Positions 42,989 through 51,214 of a DNA stretch of 64,000 nucleotides are shown here, piece by piece (positions within the stretch are counted from its first letter, which is position 1; each line of letters begins with the position of its first letter). Under the pieces are notes generated by a model. It was not told the origin of the DNA and did no database searches. It worked only from the letters and a program-made list of their open reading frames with translations. Location: positions 48,084 to 112,083 of the forward strand of contig CAZXQO010000007.1 in the NCBI GenBank assembly GCA_964643075.1, in the 5' to 3' direction. This stretch comes from Desulfocucumis sp964643075. GTDB taxonomy: Bacteria > Bacillota > Desulfotomaculia > Desulfotomaculales > Desulfocucumaceae. Made by a program: the position numbers and the translations under genes.

Positions 42989-43871
42989 GGTCCCTGTCAA
43001 CCACAAACTTAACCAACTCGCGTAAAAAATCAGCCTCCTGTCCAAATACATCCAATTGAGTCAGAGCACTGTCCCGGCAATCATACGCCTTGGCCCTGGC
43101 AGCCGCCAGGCCATATAGTGCCGGATAGGTAGCTTTTTTGTTTTTCTCATCGCTCTTTAGCGGCTTGCCTATTTTTTCTTCGTCCCCGGTTACATCCAGT
43201 ATATCATCAGCAATTTGAAAGGCCAGCCCCAGGTGTTCCGCATATACAGTGAGCCGGTCCAGAGTGTGCCGCTCTGCCCCGCTTAATATGGCCCCCAGCC
43301 TCACGGACACCCTGTAAAGTGCCCCGGTTTTGTGCCTGTGTATATATTCCAGGGTGGCAGGATCTACTGAGTAATCGGAAATTATGTCCACCACCTGCCC
43401 GCCGACAAGTCCCATACTGCCGGCTGCTACGGCCACTTCTGAAATAACCGCCAGAGACTCACGTGCCGGCAGTACCCCTGTCAGGGCTCCACTGGCCAGC
43501 AACTCAAAGGCCATGGTCAGCAGGGCGTCACCGGCCAGTATGGCCATGGCCTCACCATATTTTTTATGGCAGGTAGGCCTGCCCCTGCGAAAGTCGTCAT
43601 CATCCATAGCAGGCAGGTCATCGTGAATAAGGGAGTAGGTGTGTATGAGTTCCAGTGCGCAGGCGGCGGGCATTATTTTTTCCACGCTGACCCCGGCAAC
43701 CTCTGCTGCAGACAATGCCAGCACTGGACGCAACCTCTTGCCGCCGGCAAATAGACTATAACGCATGGCTTCGTGAATAACGGCGGGATGAGTTCCGTCA
43801 GTGGGAAGATATTCTTCCAGCGCCCTGTCTACCAGGGCGGCCCTCGTTTTTAATTCCCTGATGAAATCCAA
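42984..43871 (-). CDS. ispA: Farnesyl diphosphate synthase (polyprenyl synthetase)
   Basis: The protein has 295 residues from a TTG at 43871 with GGAGGG 7 nt upstream. First aspartate-rich motif is DDLPAMDDDDFRRGRPTCHK and the second is QIADDILDVTGDEEKIGK; the former has the two-residue insertion typical of bacterial FPP synthases. It condenses DMAPP with IPP to farnesyl diphosphate, the precursor of undecaprenyl phosphate. Order xseB-ispA-(OLE-oapA)-dxs is conserved. Confidence 0.96.
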   Translation of the reverse strand: MDFIRELKTRAALVDRALEEYLPTDGTHPAVIHEAMRYSLFAGGKRLRPVLALSAAEVAGVSVEKIMPAACALELIHTYSLIHDDLPAMDDDDFRRGRPTCHKKYGEAMAILAGDALLTMAFELLASGALTGVLPARESLAVISEVAVAAGSMGLVGGQVVDIISDYSVDPATLEYIHRHKTGALYRVSVRLGAILSGAERHTLDRLTVYAEHLGLAFQIADDILDVTGDEEKIGKPLKSDEKNKKATYPALYGLAAARAKAYDCRDSALTQLDVFGQEADFLRELVKFVVDRDH

Positions 43872-43934
43872 ATTTGATCCCTCCAGACTGCTGCTGTCCC
43901 TGCCAGCGCAAAATGATTTAGCAATGCTGATATT

Positions 43935-44168
43935 TTACTCCCTGGACGGTAATTCTTTCAAGAAAAGTTCGCCGTTTTTATCCTCTGTGAGCACCGCTAT
44001 GCGGGTTTCCGCCTCTCCCAGCGCCTGGTGACAAAACTTGCTCAAAGTAATACCCTCGGCAAACAGCGCCAGAGATTTCTCCAGGGTGATGTTGCCGTCT
44101 TCCAGTTCGCGAACAACTTCTTCCAGCCTTGTCAGGGCGTCTTCAAAGGTTTGCTTTTTGGTTTTCAT
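43935..44168 (-). CDS. xseB: Exodeoxyribonuclease VII small subunit
   Basis: The protein has 77 residues with the family pattern TFEDALTRLEEVVRELEDG and ITLEKSLALFAEGI, forming two antiparallel helices. It pairs with XseA to degrade single-stranded DNA. GGAGG precedes the ATG. It normally follows xseA directly; here xseA lies 8 kb away behind an accessory cassette. Confidence 0.94.
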   Translation of the reverse strand: MKTKKQTFEDALTRLEEVVRELEDGNITLEKSLALFAEGITLSKFCHQALGEAETRIAVLTEDKNGELFLKELPSRE

Positions 44169-44209
44169 AAAACCTCCGCAGCATGAACAATTTTATATAA
44201 AAAGGAACT

Positions 44210-45151
44210 CTACCTGAGAGCGCTGCCGTTCAGGTAATTAAACCGGCTGCCTTGACGAATATCCATTTCCTCCATCTTATCCTCAATCATCTGTTTAATT
44301 TTCCACCAGCTAACGCCCCAGTTTGAAAACAGCAGGCTTTCTGCCGGCCCCTTCCCCACCAGTCTCTGCATGACCACGCCTGGGTCCAGGTACTCCATGA
44401 AGGTAATAACCCTCCGGACATATTCATCCAGGGTGATCATATCAATCTCTCCGCGCTTGAACATTTCTCCCAGCAAGGTGCCTTCAACCACATAGAGGGA
44501 ATGCAGTTTCACATACTTCACTCCCAGAGCGGATAGTAGTTTGGCATTTTCCACCACGTCTATCCTATCATCCCCGGGCAGGTTGAGTATCAAATGAGCG
44601 CAGACATCGAATCCCCTCTGGTGAGTCCTCAGTACCGCATCCACAAATTCCGCCAGTGTATGGCCGCGGTTGATCTTTAGCAGGGTATGGTAGTTGACCG
44701 TCTGTAGACCCAGTTCTATATTTATGTCCAGTTCTTTTTCATTCTTCACTTCCAGTAAAAAGTCAAGGTATTGATCGTTGAGGCAGTCCGGCCGCGTGGA
44801 TACAGAAACACCAACTATATCCTCCCGGCAAGCGGCCAGTATGTTTTCTCTAAACTGCTCAAATGGAACATAGGTATTGGTGAAGGCCTGAAAATAGGCG
44901 ATATATTTATTGGCGTTAAATCTTTTCTTAAAGTATTCTCTGTTTTCCTCCAATTGCCTGCTTACTGAGTATGAATTGGGCAGACACTGAAAGCCCGAGC
45001 CTTCCCCGTCGCAAAAAATACACCCGCCCTGGCCCACTTTGCCGTCCCGATTCGGGCAGGTTCCCGGCAAATTAACTGGAAGTTTGTAAACCTTGCCGCC
45101 AAATTTGCGGGCAAGATGTTCGGAATAAACATTATAGCGGACCCCTGTCAT
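44210..45151 (-). CDS. TIGR01212 (YhcC) family radical SAM protein
   Basis: From the ATG at 45151, with GGGGTG 6 nt upstream, the protein has 313 residues; the longer frame begins inside a hairpin repeat. The radical SAM cysteines are in CPNRDGKVGQGGCIFCDGEG (C-x11-C-x2-C), followed by YFQAFTNTYVP and DINIELGLQTVNYHTLLKINRGH. YhcC-like proteins resemble Elp3 without the acetyltransferase domain; the substrate is unknown. The gene is preceded by a GGGGACA-type hairpin and begins the accessory cassette. Confidence 0.9.
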   Translation of the reverse strand: MTGVRYNVYSEHLARKFGGKVYKLPVNLPGTCPNRDGKVGQGGCIFCDGEGSGFQCLPNSYSVSRQLEENREYFKKRFNANKYIAYFQAFTNTYVPFEQFRENILAACREDIVGVSVSTRPDCLNDQYLDFLLEVKNEKELDINIELGLQTVNYHTLLKINRGHTLAEFVDAVLRTHQRGFDVCAHLILNLPGDDRIDVVENAKLLSALGVKYVKLHSLYVVEGTLLGEMFKRGEIDMITLDEYVRRVITFMEYLDPGVVMQRLVGKGPAESLLFSNWGVSWWKIKQMIEDKMEEMDIRQGSRFNYLNGSALR

Positions 45152-45179
45152 AATCTGCACCCCGGTGAAATTTATTATT

Positions 45180-45250
45180 GGGGACATTCCTTCGTGATAG
45201 TGATATGAAGTTTGGGAATTTTATTAGGTAACCAAAGAAGGTGTGTCCCC
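45180..45250. repeat. GGGGACA-type hairpin repeat, copy A
   Basis: GGGGACATTCCTTC at the left and GAAGGTGTGTCCCC at the right are inverted repeats with two mismatches, 71 bp overall. It lies between the radical SAM gene and the divergent regulator gene. It shares termini with copies at 51064, 51142 and 58025. Confidence 0.65.
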
Positions 45251-45403
45251 TTTCCTTGTTGGTAAATTATACAATAACAACTTTATAAATGGTAATATTT
45301 TTATCCCTGCCACGGAATGTTATTCCAAACACTAAATTACCACTTGACGTCTGGTTTATTCACAGTTTACAATGTTTCCTATAAATACATGGCAGGTGCT
45401 GGC

Positions 45404-45955
45404 ATGGAAGAGACGCTAATCGCTCAGAGGATTAAAAAAATAAGGATGGAAAAAGGCTTCACCCTGGAAGAAGTGGCTAACAGGACGGGCTTCACCAAGG
45501 GGCTTATTTCCAAAATTGAGAACAATAAAGTTTCCCCTCCGGTTTCCACCCTGGTCAAGGTAGCCAGGGCTTTGGATGTATCCCTGGGCGACCTTTTTGT
45601 TCCTTCAGATACTTACCAGATTAAAATTGTGAAGAAGGAACAGAGAATCCGCTTAAACCCCGAAGGCCACACCGGCGGACCGACTATCGAATCACTGGTT
45701 AGCGGCTATTACAGGCAGAGAATTGAGCCGCTGATGGTTACCATAGACGGTGATGGCAGCTATAAAAGCAAATTTTACAACCACCCTGGTCATGAATTTA
45801 TCCTGGTTCTGGAGGGAAGTATGAATTATCTTTACGGGAATGAAAAGCACTTGATTTCCGAAGGTGATGCCCTTTATTTCAATGCAGAAAATATCCACGG
45901 CCCGCTCCCTTTGCCGGGGCAAAAGGTAAAATACCTATCCATAATCTGCCCGTAA
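45404..45955 (+). CDS. XRE-family regulator with cupin sensor domain
   Basis: From the ATG at 45404 (AGGTG 5 nt upstream) the protein has 183 residues; an ATG-like start at 45317 adds an unlikely hydrophobic leader. Residues 1-60 are a helix-turn-helix (LAQRIKKIR-type start, TLEEVANRTGFTKGLISKIEN). Residues 105-183 are a cupin barrel (NHPGHEFILVLEGSM, EGDALYFNAENIHGP). Such proteins sense small molecules and often regulate adjacent metabolic or transport genes, here the methyltransferase 69 bp downstream. Confidence 0.9.
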   Translation: MEETLIAQRIKKIRMEKGFTLEEVANRTGFTKGLISKIENNKVSPPVSTLVKVARALDVSLGDLFVPSDTYQIKIVKKEQRIRLNPEGHTGGPTIESLVSGYYRQRIEPLMVTIDGDGSYKSKFYNHPGHEFILVLEGSMNYLYGNEKHLISEGDALYFNAENIHGPLPLPGQKVKYLSIICP

Positions 45956-46024
45956 ATTTTTTACCCTACAGGTTTACTGCGAGGTAACACTGTTGATTTA
46001 TGTTAAATTTGAGGAGGTTGTAAA

Positions 46025-46738
46025 ATGCTGGATCAGCTATGGGTATATAATGAAATGCGCCAAATAGGCACCGACTACTTCAGCATCGATGAGGTGCGGG
46101 ACTATGACCGGCGCATGCAGAAAATAAGGAACGTCAAAAAGGAAATTGAACATATTCTGAACGCCATTAATGCAGGTCCCGGCCATACTGTATTGGAATT
46201 TGGCACCGGCACCGGGGAATTCGCCATAGCCGCCGCCGGAAAATGCAAAAAGATTTACGCCCTGGACATTTCAGCAGTTATGCTGGATTACGCCAGGCAA
46301 AAAGCTGAATCCCGGGGTCAGGGTAATATAATCTTCCATCAGGCCGGATTTCTGACCTACGAACACCGGGATGAACCACTTGATGCCGTGGTTACCCAAT
46401 TGGCCCTTCATCATCTACCCGATTTCTGGAAGTTTATGGCCCTGCGCAACATATACGGGATGCTGAAAACAGGCGGAAAATTTTATTTGCGGGATGTGGT
46501 CTTTTCCTCTGCAGTAGAAAACTATGATGAATATTTTACCGGCTGGATAGACGGCATAAAAAATATGGCAGGTGAGGGATTTGCCGCCAACGTCGAAAGG
46601 CACATTCGGGACGAATACTCCACCCTGGACTGGGTTATGGAAGGCATGCTCACCAGGTCAGGTTTTGTTATAGAAAATATGCACCAGATGGGAAACTGCA
46701 TCAATGTTTACGTATGCGTGAAAGGCAGCGGCGCGTGA
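46025..46738 (+). CDS. Class I SAM-dependent methyltransferase
   Basis: The protein has 237 residues. SAM motif I is VLEFGTGTGEFAIAAAG at about 58-74 followed by IYALDISAVMLDYARQK, and motif IV VVTQLALHHLPDF. GAGGAGG precedes the ATG at 46025. It resembles the UbiE/Methyltransf_11 group acting on small molecules; the substrate is unknown. It is cotranscribed with the cupin regulator and convergent with the MFS gene. Confidence 0.88.
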   Translation: MLDQLWVYNEMRQIGTDYFSIDEVRDYDRRMQKIRNVKKEIEHILNAINAGPGHTVLEFGTGTGEFAIAAAGKCKKIYALDISAVMLDYARQKAESRGQGNIIFHQAGFLTYEHRDEPLDAVVTQLALHHLPDFWKFMALRNIYGMLKTGGKFYLRDVVFSSAVENYDEYFTGWIDGIKNMAGEGFAANVERHIRDEYSTLDWVMEGMLTRSGFVIENMHQMGNCINVYVCVKGSGA

Positions 46739-46808
46739 TTCCAGGGTACCGGGAGACTGGTGCAAAACGCATATAATCGGGTCTACGTAAGCGAAGTTAG
46801 TAAGGCTC

Positions 46809-47990
46809 TTATACCTTACTGTCCATCCTGACGCTGGTGGTATACCCATACAGTCTTGCCCTGATTATAAGTGTCACCAGCAGCAGTACGCCGGCCCCCA
46901 GCATATAAGGCAGCCCGATATAAATTTCATATATCAGACCACCGGTAACCGGACCTAAAACTCGCCCCAAACTATCAAAAGACTGTAAATAGCCCACCGA
47001 CACACCTTTACCGCCACCTGTGGACTTTGTCAGCAAACTGGGGACACTGGGACGCAATATGGAATTGCCAACAATGAACACGCCGGTACAAACCACCAGC
47101 AAAACAGTATTTCCGGCTGTTAATATCAATAACAGCCCCGCAGCGGAAAAAATTATCCCCACGATGATCATATTGGCATCACCGAATTTGTTGACCAGTT
47201 TGCCCACCAGGCCGGCCTGTACAATTACCCCCAATACGCCTGCAACAGCAAAAAGCAAGCCCATTTCCTTCGGCCCGAACCCTACCCGGGCGGCAGCAAA
47301 GAGGGCGAAGGTGCTTTCGAATATGGACATGGAGAAGCTCACCGCAAAGGACATGATAAAGAGGCTGAAATGCGGATTATGAATAACGTCGGGGCTAAGC
47401 CTGCGCCGATCACCGGGGAGTTGTTGTAAAGGCTCTTTTAAAGACTCCGGCAATAATACCAGGGTAAAGGGCAAAGTAATTAGCGCCAGCCCACCCGCCG
47501 CAAAAAACGGCAGGGAAAAGCCATGATGCCCCAGCAACCCACCTAGGGCGGGGCCAAAAATCATGCCCAGCCCCATGGCAGCGCCCACCATGCCCATGCC
47601 ACCGGCCCTGTCTTTCTCCCTTGTAATATCGGCAACGTACGCCATCGCCGTAGGCAAAGTGGCCGATGATACCATCCCGGACAGCATTCTCACTGCAAAA
47701 AGCATCCATAGCCGGGAAGAAAGGCCGAACAAAATAAAGGTAATGGCATAACCGCTCATACCGATAAGCAGCACAGGCCTCCGGCCGATGCGATCGGACA
47801 GACGCCCCCAGACGGGGGCGAAAAAAAATTGCATCAGTGAATATAACGCCATCAGAAATCCCAAAGAGGTAGGACTACCGTGTAAGTGCACCACAAAAAA
47901 AGGTAATACCGGTATAATTATTCCAAATCCCGCCATAACCAGGAACAAGCAGACAAATATTACAGCCATTGCCTTGCGGTCTCCGCTCAT
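46809..47990 (-). CDS. MFS drug-efflux transporter (TetA-like)
   Basis: The protein has 393 residues and 12 membrane helices. MFS motif A is GRLSDRIGRRPVLLIG at about 60-75 and motif C lies in GAAMGLGMIFGPALGG, both typical of 12-helix drug/proton antiporters. The N-terminus FGIIIPVLPFFV resembles tetracycline transporters. Substrate unknown. It converges on the methyltransferase gene. Confidence 0.9.
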   Translation of the reverse strand: MSGDRKAMAVIFVCLFLVMAGFGIIIPVLPFFVVHLHGSPTSLGFLMALYSLMQFFFAPVWGRLSDRIGRRPVLLIGMSGYAITFILFGLSSRLWMLFAVRMLSGMVSSATLPTAMAYVADITREKDRAGGMGMVGAAMGLGMIFGPALGGLLGHHGFSLPFFAAGGLALITLPFTLVLLPESLKEPLQQLPGDRRRLSPDVIHNPHFSLFIMSFAVSFSMSIFESTFALFAAARVGFGPKEMGLLFAVAGVLGVIVQAGLVGKLVNKFGDANMIIVGIIFSAAGLLLILTAGNTVLLVVCTGVFIVGNSILRPSVPSLLTKSTGGGKGVSVGYLQSFDSLGRVLGPVTGGLIYEIYIGLPYMLGAGVLLLVTLIIRARLYGYTTSVRMDSKV

Positions 47991-48201
47991 TTCACTATCA
48001 CCCCACCGTCAGTACTTTCCATGAAAAAGGTTGCCAGATTCAAAAAAACACCTTCTTGAAATTTTTTATTATCCTCTTTTAAAATTAAGAATATACTTCG
48101 CCATTAGTTATTTTAGCAGTTTGAGCGCAGGGAGCCCAGCATTGATTTGTTTTTTTTCACGGGCACGTTGGAGGCAGTATAAACTCCGTACGGAAAGTGG
48201 C

Positions 48202-48357
48202 ATGAATAATACATTTCAAACCTCAAGGAAAATGAAGCTTACTCCGATGTTAATGAGGGAAGCGCAGAAAATGGTTAAGCTATTATTAAAAAAACACCGC
48301 AACCTGCTGCCTGAATATTTAGCCAACACATTAGAAGAAATCAAAAATAACATATAA
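48202..48357 (+). CDS. Possible small basic protein, 51 residues
   Basis: An ATG at 48202 preceded by GGAAAG opens a 51-codon frame, very rich in lysine and methionine (KLTPMLMREAQKMVKLLLK), ending TLEEIKNNI. The composition looks like a folded helical protein rather than noise. A strong terminator follows 110 bp later. The family is not recognised, and a longer frame from 48031 exists but lacks a ribosome site. Confidence 0.4.
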   Translation: MNNTFQTSRKMKLTPMLMREAQKMVKLLLKKHRNLLPEYLANTLEEIKNNI

Positions 48358-48465
48358 TTTTACCGTGTTTTACATAATAGAAGTGTTGAACATTGTCGTT
48401 TCAAATCGTTAATTTATGAAAAATATTATTTCTATCTCTAGTCATTCCGCTCTCAATCGAATATA

Positions 48466-48502
48466 AAAACGAGTGCTCCCCGGCGGGGAGCACTCGTTTT
48501 TA
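48466..48502. terminator. Bidirectional terminator between small ORF and chemoreceptor
   Basis: AAAAACGAGTGCTCCCC is followed by a short loop and its exact complement. It suits both the plus-strand small gene and the minus-strand chemoreceptor. Confidence 0.85.
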
Positions 48503-48615
48503 TGCAAGACTTATTATACAGGCAGCGAACATCCCGAGTTGGGCCTTTTTTACGGGCAAAACTTCCTATTGCTCCCTTCAAGACCCGTTTCTGAATTGAC
48601 CTAGCATCCCTGCAT

Positions 48616-49800
48616 TTAGATTACCATAGATAGCTTTAGGAAAGAGTCTAGAATATCTACTGAAGCTTTTAGAACTTTCTCGATATTAACCAGGCTAGGC
48701 GTCTTGGAGATGGCTTCAGCAGCATCATGGAATCGCCTGTGAGGCTCGTCCATAGCTACAAATTCCTTAATATTTTTATATTTTTCATATTCTTTTTCAT
48801 ACCACTTACCAAAGGCACATTCTTTGTGGTTGTTTGTTTTTAAGCCTTTTCCAGCGTTTCCAGTAACGTTTCTCAAGAAATTGGCGTGATCATGCAACCT
48901 GGCAGCCAGTATACTTAAAACCTGGTTACTCTCTGAAAACTGTATGTTTGGGTTAATGACTGTACTCAAATTTTTTGCCTCAGCCTTTATAGCATCACCG
49001 AAATCCACGCCGGCCAACAGTTCTTCGGAAACTTTCGCCAGATTTTCAGTAGCTAACGCCTGCTGCTGGGTTGCTTTTGCTATGTTATCTACTGTGCTGG
49101 CGGATTCCTCAACCAACCTCATGTTTTCATGCATTATCTCGGAAACTGTTGTGGTGTCAGCTATATATTGCCCAAAAGTTTGCTTTACACTTGTCACTGC
49201 TTCAACAGTATTTATAGCTTTTGAATTCATCTGGTCAGATATACTTTTTACTTCTTTTACTGCAATCTTGGTTTGGTCAGCCAGTTTACGAACTTCTTCT
49301 GCCACCACAGAAAACCCCCTACCGTGTTCGCCGGCGCGTGCGGCTTCGATTGCAGCATTTAGAGATAATAGGTTTGTCTGGTCGGCGATCTCAGAAACAT
49401 TCTTACTGATACGATCTATAACTTCAATCTGATCCACCAATTGGTTTACAGTGCCTACCATATTATTAAGAATTAATCCTGCATCTTTCGCCAGTTCAGC
49501 AAGAGTGTTTGTCTTAATACAGCTTTCCTGCTCGCCCGCTTTTACCATCTGCATTCCGGCACTGATCTGCTGAGTTGACGCTGATGTTTCTTCAGCCGTT
49601 GCGGACATTTCTTCGGCCGTGGCCGCTAAATCAGCTGCCTTTTGGGCAATCTCCTGAACTTGTAAAGAAGCACTGAATGCAATTAGTTCATTGTGGGCAA
49701 GAGAAAAACTAGCAATGGCAGCCATAAAATCAGCTCTCGCCTTGCTTTCTTCTTCAATAGCATTTCTTTTTGAATGAGCAGAGGTAAAAATAGAAATCAT
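48616..49800 (-). CDS. Soluble methyl-accepting chemotaxis protein with CZB zinc-binding domain
   Basis: The protein has 394 residues and no membrane segment. The signalling tip is EIADQTNLLSLNAAIEAARAGEHGRGFSVV followed by AEEVRKLADQT, at about 140-175. The C-terminal 110 residues match the chemoreceptor zinc-binding domain: HDHANFLRNV, ECAFGKWYEKEY and EPHRRFHDAAE provide the His/Cys/His/His ligands. Such cytoplasmic receptors report zinc-dependent redox or metabolic signals to CheA. No chemotaxis genes are nearby, so it is an orphan receptor. Confidence 0.92.
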   Translation of the reverse strand: MISIFTSAHSKRNAIEEESKARADFMAAIASFSLAHNELIAFSASLQVQEIAQKAADLAATAEEMSATAEETSASTQQISAGMQMVKAGEQESCIKTNTLAELAKDAGLILNNMVGTVNQLVDQIEVIDRISKNVSEIADQTNLLSLNAAIEAARAGEHGRGFSVVAEEVRKLADQTKIAVKEVKSISDQMNSKAINTVEAVTSVKQTFGQYIADTTTVSEIMHENMRLVEESASTVDNIAKATQQQALATENLAKVSEELLAGVDFGDAIKAEAKNLSTVINPNIQFSESNQVLSILAARLHDHANFLRNVTGNAGKGLKTNNHKECAFGKWYEKEYEKYKNIKEFVAMDEPHRRFHDAAEAISKTPSLVNIEKVLKASVDILDSFLKLSMVI

Positions 49801-50406
49801 TATATTTGCCCCCTTTCATAAATATTTATTAAACATTATACTTAATTTATACATATTGTCGTATTTTGTCGATTTAAAAATAAAACAAGAACACAGACCG
49901 AAAAAAATCCGCTGTTCTTTATGTATTCATGGATCAAATTGTGACAGTTTTCTCTTCGTCCATTTCAAGCATGGAGAGGTCCACCAGTTCGAACTTCTCC
50001 ACCGGAGCTCTGCATCCGCCAGCCAACTATATTGAATTATATTATCATAGTTGCATTATAGAAAAGAAATCTTAACATAAGTTTACTAAAAGCTTAAGGT
50101 TTTATTAAATTCAATGCAATAAATACTTTTAATAAAAATGTAACATCTTGAAAAGTAGCCTGTAAATATTGAGTTTTTTGATTAAATAAAGATTTGACAT
50201 AAGGTGTTAATATGTAAAGGAGAGGTATTTAATGAAAAAATGCTAGTGTTCCAGGGGGAACTGGTTGACACCTTTACCTGCAAGCAGTACGGGGCCATGA
50301 AAGAGGGTTTCATGACTTCTTCTTATATGTTGGGCCGAAACAAAAAACAAGGGGCTCTCCAGCGGAGAGCCCCTTGTTTTTTGTTCAGACTTATTACTTT
50401 TAAGTT
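49801..50406. other. AT-rich region with possible peptide remnants
   Basis: About 600 bp. On the minus strand a 30-codon frame from a TTG at 50026 to TGA at 49934 reads like the end of a real protein (RAPVEKFELVDLSMLEMDE) but has no ribosome site. On the plus strand a frame from an ATG at 50240 (MLVFQGELVDTFTCKQYG) is preceded at distance by AAAGGAGAGG, which instead serves a four-codon frame, and it runs into a terminator. Neither is convincing as a gene. Confidence 0.35.
50342..50383. terminator. Strong terminator after fchA
   Basis: AAAAAACAAGGGGCTCTCC pairs with GGAGAGCCCCTTGTTTTTT around a three-base loop. It lies 24 bp past the fchA stop. Confidence 0.9.
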
Positions 50407-51039
50407 TTATTTCATTCTCTCATTCACCGTTGCCACGGCCAGATCCTTGAGCCGTTTGGCTTCAGCTACTATTTTATTCTTCTCCGCCACAACGCCGTTA
50501 ACAAAATCCTGGTCTTTGACCATGGGGATGTTGATGTCGGCGCTGAGCAGCACAGAGTTGATGGCGGCTTCGCAAACGTAAGCGGCAACGCCGGCGTCAC
50601 TGATGGCCATTGTATTGCCTATCTTGGACAGTTGCTCGGTTACCACCAGGGCTTCCAGCAGGGTCCGGGCGATTTCCATGGGCTCGTTGGTGGCAGTTTT
50701 TAGGGCTTTTTGCATGGCCTCTTCCCGCTTGGCCTTCTCCTCGTCGGTGTTTTTGGGCAGTCTGTATACATCCATGAATTTACCGAAGGCAGCGATGTCG
50801 GCGGCCACAAGCTTTTCCAGCCGGTTGATGATATAGTAGGCCTTACCGGTTATTTCCTTAACCTCGGGCTCCACCTCAACATATTTAGGCTTGCCGATGG
50901 TGAGGTTGCCCACCATGGCGGTCATGGCTACACCCAGGGTGCCTACCATGGCCGAAACGCTGCCGCCGCCCGGGGTGGGAGCATCAGAGGCGGACACGGC
51001 CAGCACCTTGCGGAAGGTTTGATCGAACATATCACTCAT
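50407..51039 (-). CDS. fchA: Methenyltetrahydrofolate cyclohydrolase (FchA/FTCD_C family)
   Basis: The protein has 210 residues. It has the cyclodeaminase/cyclohydrolase signature SDAPTPGGGSVSAMVGTLG and NLTIGKPKY near the N-terminus, and AISDAGVAAYVCEAAINSV in the helical core. In acetogens and related anaerobes FchA converts methenyl-THF to formyl-THF in the methyl branch of the Wood-Ljungdahl pathway. It lies next to folD, whose product usually has the same activity. Two hairpin repeats separate the genes. Confidence 0.9.
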   Translation of the reverse strand: MSDMFDQTFRKVLAVSASDAPTPGGGSVSAMVGTLGVAMTAMVGNLTIGKPKYVEVEPEVKEITGKAYYIINRLEKLVAADIAAFGKFMDVYRLPKNTDEEKAKREEAMQKALKTATNEPMEIARTLLEALVVTEQLSKIGNTMAISDAGVAAYVCEAAINSVLLSADINIPMVKDQDFVNGVVAEKNKIVAEAKRLKDLAVATVNERMK

Positions 51040-51063
51040 ATAAAAACACCTCGTTTAAGGTAT

Positions 51064-51130
51064 GGGGACACACCTTCTATATTAGCTGCAATCCCTTACC
51101 TTTTTATTTTTTTCATGAAGGAATGTCCCC
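51064..51130. repeat. GGGGACA-type hairpin repeat, copy B1
   Basis: Starts GGGGACACACCTTCT and ends AAGGAATGTCCCC. It is followed 12 bp later by a direct copy at 51142. The two share the interior CCTTACCTTTTTAT. The pair fills the fchA-folD gap. Confidence 0.7.
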
Positions 51131-51141
51131 AACTTATGTAA

Positions 51142-51209
51142 GGGGACACACCTTCTGTGTTGTCTCTAAACCCTTACCTTTTTATGATTTTTTACAAAAG
51201 AATGTCCCC
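51142..51209. repeat. GGGGACA-type hairpin repeat, copy B2
   Basis: Tandem direct copy of B1 with period 78 bp: GGGGACACACCTTCTGTG at the left and AGAATGTCCCC at the right. The folD stop codon follows 6 bp later. Confidence 0.7.
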
Positions 51210-51214
51210 AATTT

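Noticed and set aside
45317..45403. Upstream extension of the cupin regulator
   Set aside because: The longer start lacks a ribosome site and adds a hydrophobic leader not seen in XRE regulators.
50204..50581. 125-codon plus-strand frame before and into fchA
   Set aside because: It reads through a strong terminator and then antisense into fchA; only its first part looks protein-like.
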